Source: Enterococcus sp. BWB1-3 (lineage in GTDB: Bacteria > Bacillota > Bacilli > Lactobacillales > Enterococcaceae). From it: DNA of 57,078 bases. Location: contig NZ_JADOEP010000026.1 of NCBI RefSeq assembly GCF_016745275.1, positions 1 through 57,078 on the forward strand, given 5' to 3'. Position 1 is the first letter of the stretch. Each line of letters starts with the position of its first letter. The notes below the pieces were generated by a model. It worked only from the letters and a program-made list of their open reading frames with translations. It ran no database searches and was not told the origin of the DNA. Both the position numbers and the translations under genes were made by a program. Shown here in pieces: positions 55,100-57,078 of the stretch.

Positions 55100-56428
55100 A
55101 TGGGGTCGTCAAGCTACGAAATGCAGGCAGCGTATGCGAGCAGTCAGGCAACCAAGACCAAAGTGACAAGCACTGCACAGGAATGCAGCAATTGGATCAC
55201 CGAGGCGGATATCTCAGATAGTCAGAAAGAAATCTACCTGAATAACCTATCCAGAAATACCCATGGCAGTATGCCAAGTCGATCATTAGATGAACTGTCC
55301 AAGGATACCAGTCTGCATCTGTCCAGTAGTGCAGTTGAGTCCATGCAGGTGGTTGAAGGAGCTCAAGTCAGTTGTATGAAAGGAATGACAAGAGACATGC
55401 TGGTTTCCACCTCATCGGGTGGACCAAAGGTTGGAGGAAAGCCGGGATTAACAATTAAGGATACAGAAACAGTCCTCGGCACATTTGGTACCTGCAAGAA
55501 GCAAACAAAGGATGCGGAGAAAAAAGCAAAAAACGAAGGAAAAGACGCACCAGATCCAGTCCCTTGTGAACCAGATTTTGAAGATGAATGGTATAATGGA
55601 GATGTTGCGACAAAGTTTGTGGACGAAGGAGCATTGCATAAGCTGTGTATGTTGACCTGTAAACATGCGGGGGAAAAGGGCAGCGTAATCATAGAAACAA
55701 ATGGGCAGGGCTCCAGTGCGGATATAATGTTGCAGACAATGGATTTGATGGCAGAGCTTTTCCTGTCGGATGCGTACCAATTTTTTACAGGGAGGAATTT
55801 TAATACCTACGGGAAACTGACTATAGGAGAACGAGCGTTTTCAGGGTTTATGATGGCACTGGATTTTGTCCCGTTTGGCAAAGTAGTGGATGTGTTGAAG
55901 CTGGGAAAATACACAGATGAAGCCATGGACCTGATGCGCAGATATGGAGATAATTTCACAGACCTGATGCGAAAGTACGGGGATGAGTTTTCGGAAATGT
56001 TGGGGAAATATAGTGAGGAAATGCTGGAGCTGGCAGGTATCCCATCGAGTTATCTTGATGATGCAGCCAGATATGGCGATGACTTAGTGATAAGCGCCAG
56101 TAAGCATGGGGATGAAGCGGCAAGTGCTGGTAAGAAAGCCAGTGGTGCTAATAACTTAGGAAATCCTGTAGATGTAGTTGGAAAAGGGAATACGGGACGA
56201 TTTGAACCTGATAACCTAATTGAACAAATAGCGATGAGTGAAGTACAATCCAATCCGTTGAAAAATGCTACAGAATTACCATTTAAAATGTCCGATACTA
56301 GATGGCCATCTGACGATGGTTGGGTAAAAATGCAAAATAATGTAACATTATCGAATGGAGATAAAATATCAATTCATTACGTTTATAATAAAGTAACTGG
56401 ACTATTTGATGATTTCAAGTTTAAATAG
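55100..56428 (+). CDS. DUF4280 (PAAR-like) effector with C-terminal toxin-like domain
   Basis: This 442-aa protein has a Ser-rich N-terminus (1-80) and a DUF4280 PAAR-like module (about 82-215) with 'VVEGAQVSCMKGMTRDMLVS', 'LGTFGTCKKQTKDAEKKAK', 'DPVPCEPDFEDEWYNGDVAT' and 'HKLCMLTCKHAGEKGSVIIE', whose cysteines are in the expected places. A helical region (270-330) of about 11-residue units such as 'RYGDNFTDLMRKYGDEFSEM' follows. The last 78 residues ('NLIEQIAMSEVQSNPLKNA', 'DTRWPSDDGWVKMQNNV', 'IHYVYNKVTGLFDDFKFK') resemble a C-terminal domain I recall from Gram-positive polymorphic toxins. The module should cap spike 2 and carry the toxin. Confidence 0.8.
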   Translation: MGSSSYEMQAAYASSQATKTKVTSTAQECSNWITEADISDSQKEIYLNNLSRNTHGSMPSRSLDELSKDTSLHLSSSAVESMQVVEGAQVSCMKGMTRDMLVSTSSGGPKVGGKPGLTIKDTETVLGTFGTCKKQTKDAEKKAKNEGKDAPDPVPCEPDFEDEWYNGDVATKFVDEGALHKLCMLTCKHAGEKGSVIIETNGQGSSADIMLQTMDLMAELFLSDAYQFFTGRNFNTYGKLTIGERAFSGFMMALDFVPFGKVVDVLKLGKYTDEAMDLMRRYGDNFTDLMRKYGDEFSEMLGKYSEEMLELAGIPSSYLDDAARYGDDLVISASKHGDEAASAGKKASGANNLGNPVDVVGKGNTGRFEPDNLIEQIAMSEVQSNPLKNATELPFKMSDTRWPSDDGWVKMQNNVTLSNGDKISIHYVYNKVTGLFDDFKFK

Positions 56429-56448
56429 TTAACAAAGAAAGGAAAATT

Positions 56449-56865
56449 ATGAATAATATTAAGATTATAAAGAATTGGGAAGACAATGGTCTCTTGGAGC
56501 TGAAAGTAGAAGCTATATCAGAATATGTTTCTGTTAACCAATTATGCTATATTCAAGATACAGATTTAGAAGAAAATGCCATAAGGATTAAGGCGTTTTC
56601 ATATAATTTTACCAGTCCTTGTTATGTGGAATTTGGTAAGAAAGTGGGAAACTATACACCAGCATTTTCGTTAGAATTTTTACCATCAGATAAAAGAGGA
56701 AAAATAAAAATAGAAATAGACATGGAGATAGCAGATAATGAGGAAAGGAAACACAGATGTTGTTTTTATATATATAGTGAAATAGGTCTTGTTGAGCAAT
56801 TTGGAGTAAAACTATTTCAAATTGCTACACAAAACGCATTAGAAGAATCAGAGTTAAACATCTAA
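56449..56865 (+). CDS. Probable immunity protein of the DUF4280 effector
   Basis: This 138-aa acidic, beta-rich protein ('GLLELKVEAISEYVSVNQLC', 'KIKIEIDMEIADNEERKHRC') follows the effector by 20 nt with a GAAAGGAAAA ribosome site. No family is recognised. It is more AT-rich than the structural genes, as is common for exchanged toxin-immunity cassettes. Size, position and composition make it the likely antidote of the upstream toxin domain; there is no direct sequence proof. Confidence 0.6.
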   Translation: MNNIKIIKNWEDNGLLELKVEAISEYVSVNQLCYIQDTDLEENAIRIKAFSYNFTSPCYVEFGKKVGNYTPAFSLEFLPSDKRGKIKIEIDMEIADNEERKHRCCFYIYSEIGLVEQFGVKLFQIATQNALEESELNI

Positions 56866-56872
56866 AATAAAA

Positions 56873-56912
56873 AAGGCACTTTACTATCTGAGTGGCGTCG
56901 GATAGCAAAGCC
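56873..56912. terminator. Hairpin after the immunity gene
   Basis: AAGGCACTTTACTATC (56873-56888) can pair with GGATAGCAAAGCCTT (56900-56914) with mismatches around a GAGTGGCGTC loop; A-rich on the left and no T tract on the right, so it might also act on the minus strand. Confidence 0.4.
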
Positions 56913-57010
56913 TTGACTAGTAAGGGTAAATTCACTAATCAAGTTGCCGATAGCTAACAAAAGCAAGTTACTAAAATAAATCATATTTTTAGAGTTGAGG
57001 ATTGTGTAAA

Positions 57011-57071
57011 ACACTGAATAGTGAAAAACTTCAATAATAATATCTTATTGTTATTGGGGTTTATTCAGTGT
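57011..57071. repeat. 61-bp imperfect palindrome at the right edge
   Basis: ACACTGAATA (57011-57020) is inverted at TATTCAGTGT (57062-57071), and the interior CAATAATAATA / TATTGTTATTG continues the pairing around a short TCT centre. It could be a small repeat element or a long terminator-like hairpin. The window ends 7 bases later. Confidence 0.55.
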
Positions 57072-57078
57072 GCCTACA

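Noticed and set aside
28804-56865. Interpretation as a prophage tail cluster
   Set aside because: No capsid, terminase, portal, lysis or integrase genes are present, and FHA, PP2C-like, VWA and RHS genes point to a type VI-like system.

Overview
This window looks like a chromosomal segment of a low-GC Gram-positive coccus of the Enterococcus / Lactobacillales type. The reasons are the AT-rich sequence, strong AGGAGG-type ribosome sites, enterococcus-like sugar genes, an AgrC/AgrA-style two-component system, and several copies of an intergenic repeat carrying the GGGACAGAA signature I associate with enterococci. The genus call is inference. No rRNA, tRNA, CRISPR array, integrase or complete insertion sequence is visible.

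Left part (about 0.4-24.3 kb): a xylan-side-product locus. An RpiR-type regulator and a divergent ROK repressor (XylR type) flank xylose isomerase, which has a clear promoter and a xyl operator. Then come a CUT2 ABC importer (ATPase, permease, binding lipoprotein; probably for xylose or a related monosaccharide), an intracellular GH67 alpha-glucuronidase, an SGNH esterase, a CUT1 importer without its own ATPase, a DUF624 protein, glucuronate isomerase, xylulokinase, and GH3 and GH43 beta-xylosidases. Together they would import decorated xylo-oligosaccharides, remove glucuronyl and acetyl groups in the cytoplasm, cut the chain to xylose, and feed xylulose-5-phosphate and fructuronate into central metabolism. 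Dispersed repeats and a 163-bp MITE-like element sit between these genes.

Middle (24.3-28.8 kb): a degraded stretch holding a fragment of a YheO-type HTH gene, a DUF454 membrane protein, and on the minus strand a 39-codon peptide gene, an AgrC-type histidine kinase and a LytTR response regulator. These face away from a 1.07-kb intergenic region that contains a second MITE copy and leads into the next locus.

Right part (28.8-57 kb): 23 genes, all on the plus strand, that read as a contractile injection system of type VI-like design in a Gram-positive. It has a single 723-aa sheath-like protein whose two halves look like TssB and TssC, an Hcp-like tube protein followed by a terminator hairpin, two VgrG-like spikes, candidate baseplate proteins, two FHA proteins, two PP2C-fold proteins that have both lost the signature metal-binding aspartate, a membrane-anchored VWA protein, a J-domain protein and a large Hsp70/actin-fold ATPase. 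The cargo side has an RHS shell, a PsbP/DcrB-like possible adaptor, a pentapeptide-repeat protein, an Imm11-like protein, and a DUF4280 (PAAR-like) protein with a C-terminal toxin-like domain followed by its probable immunity gene. No ClpV, TssJ, TssL, TssM or Ser/Thr kinase gene is present in the window. The locus may continue past the right edge. This is the most interesting part: how it is anchored, energised and regulated looks different from the classical type VI system.
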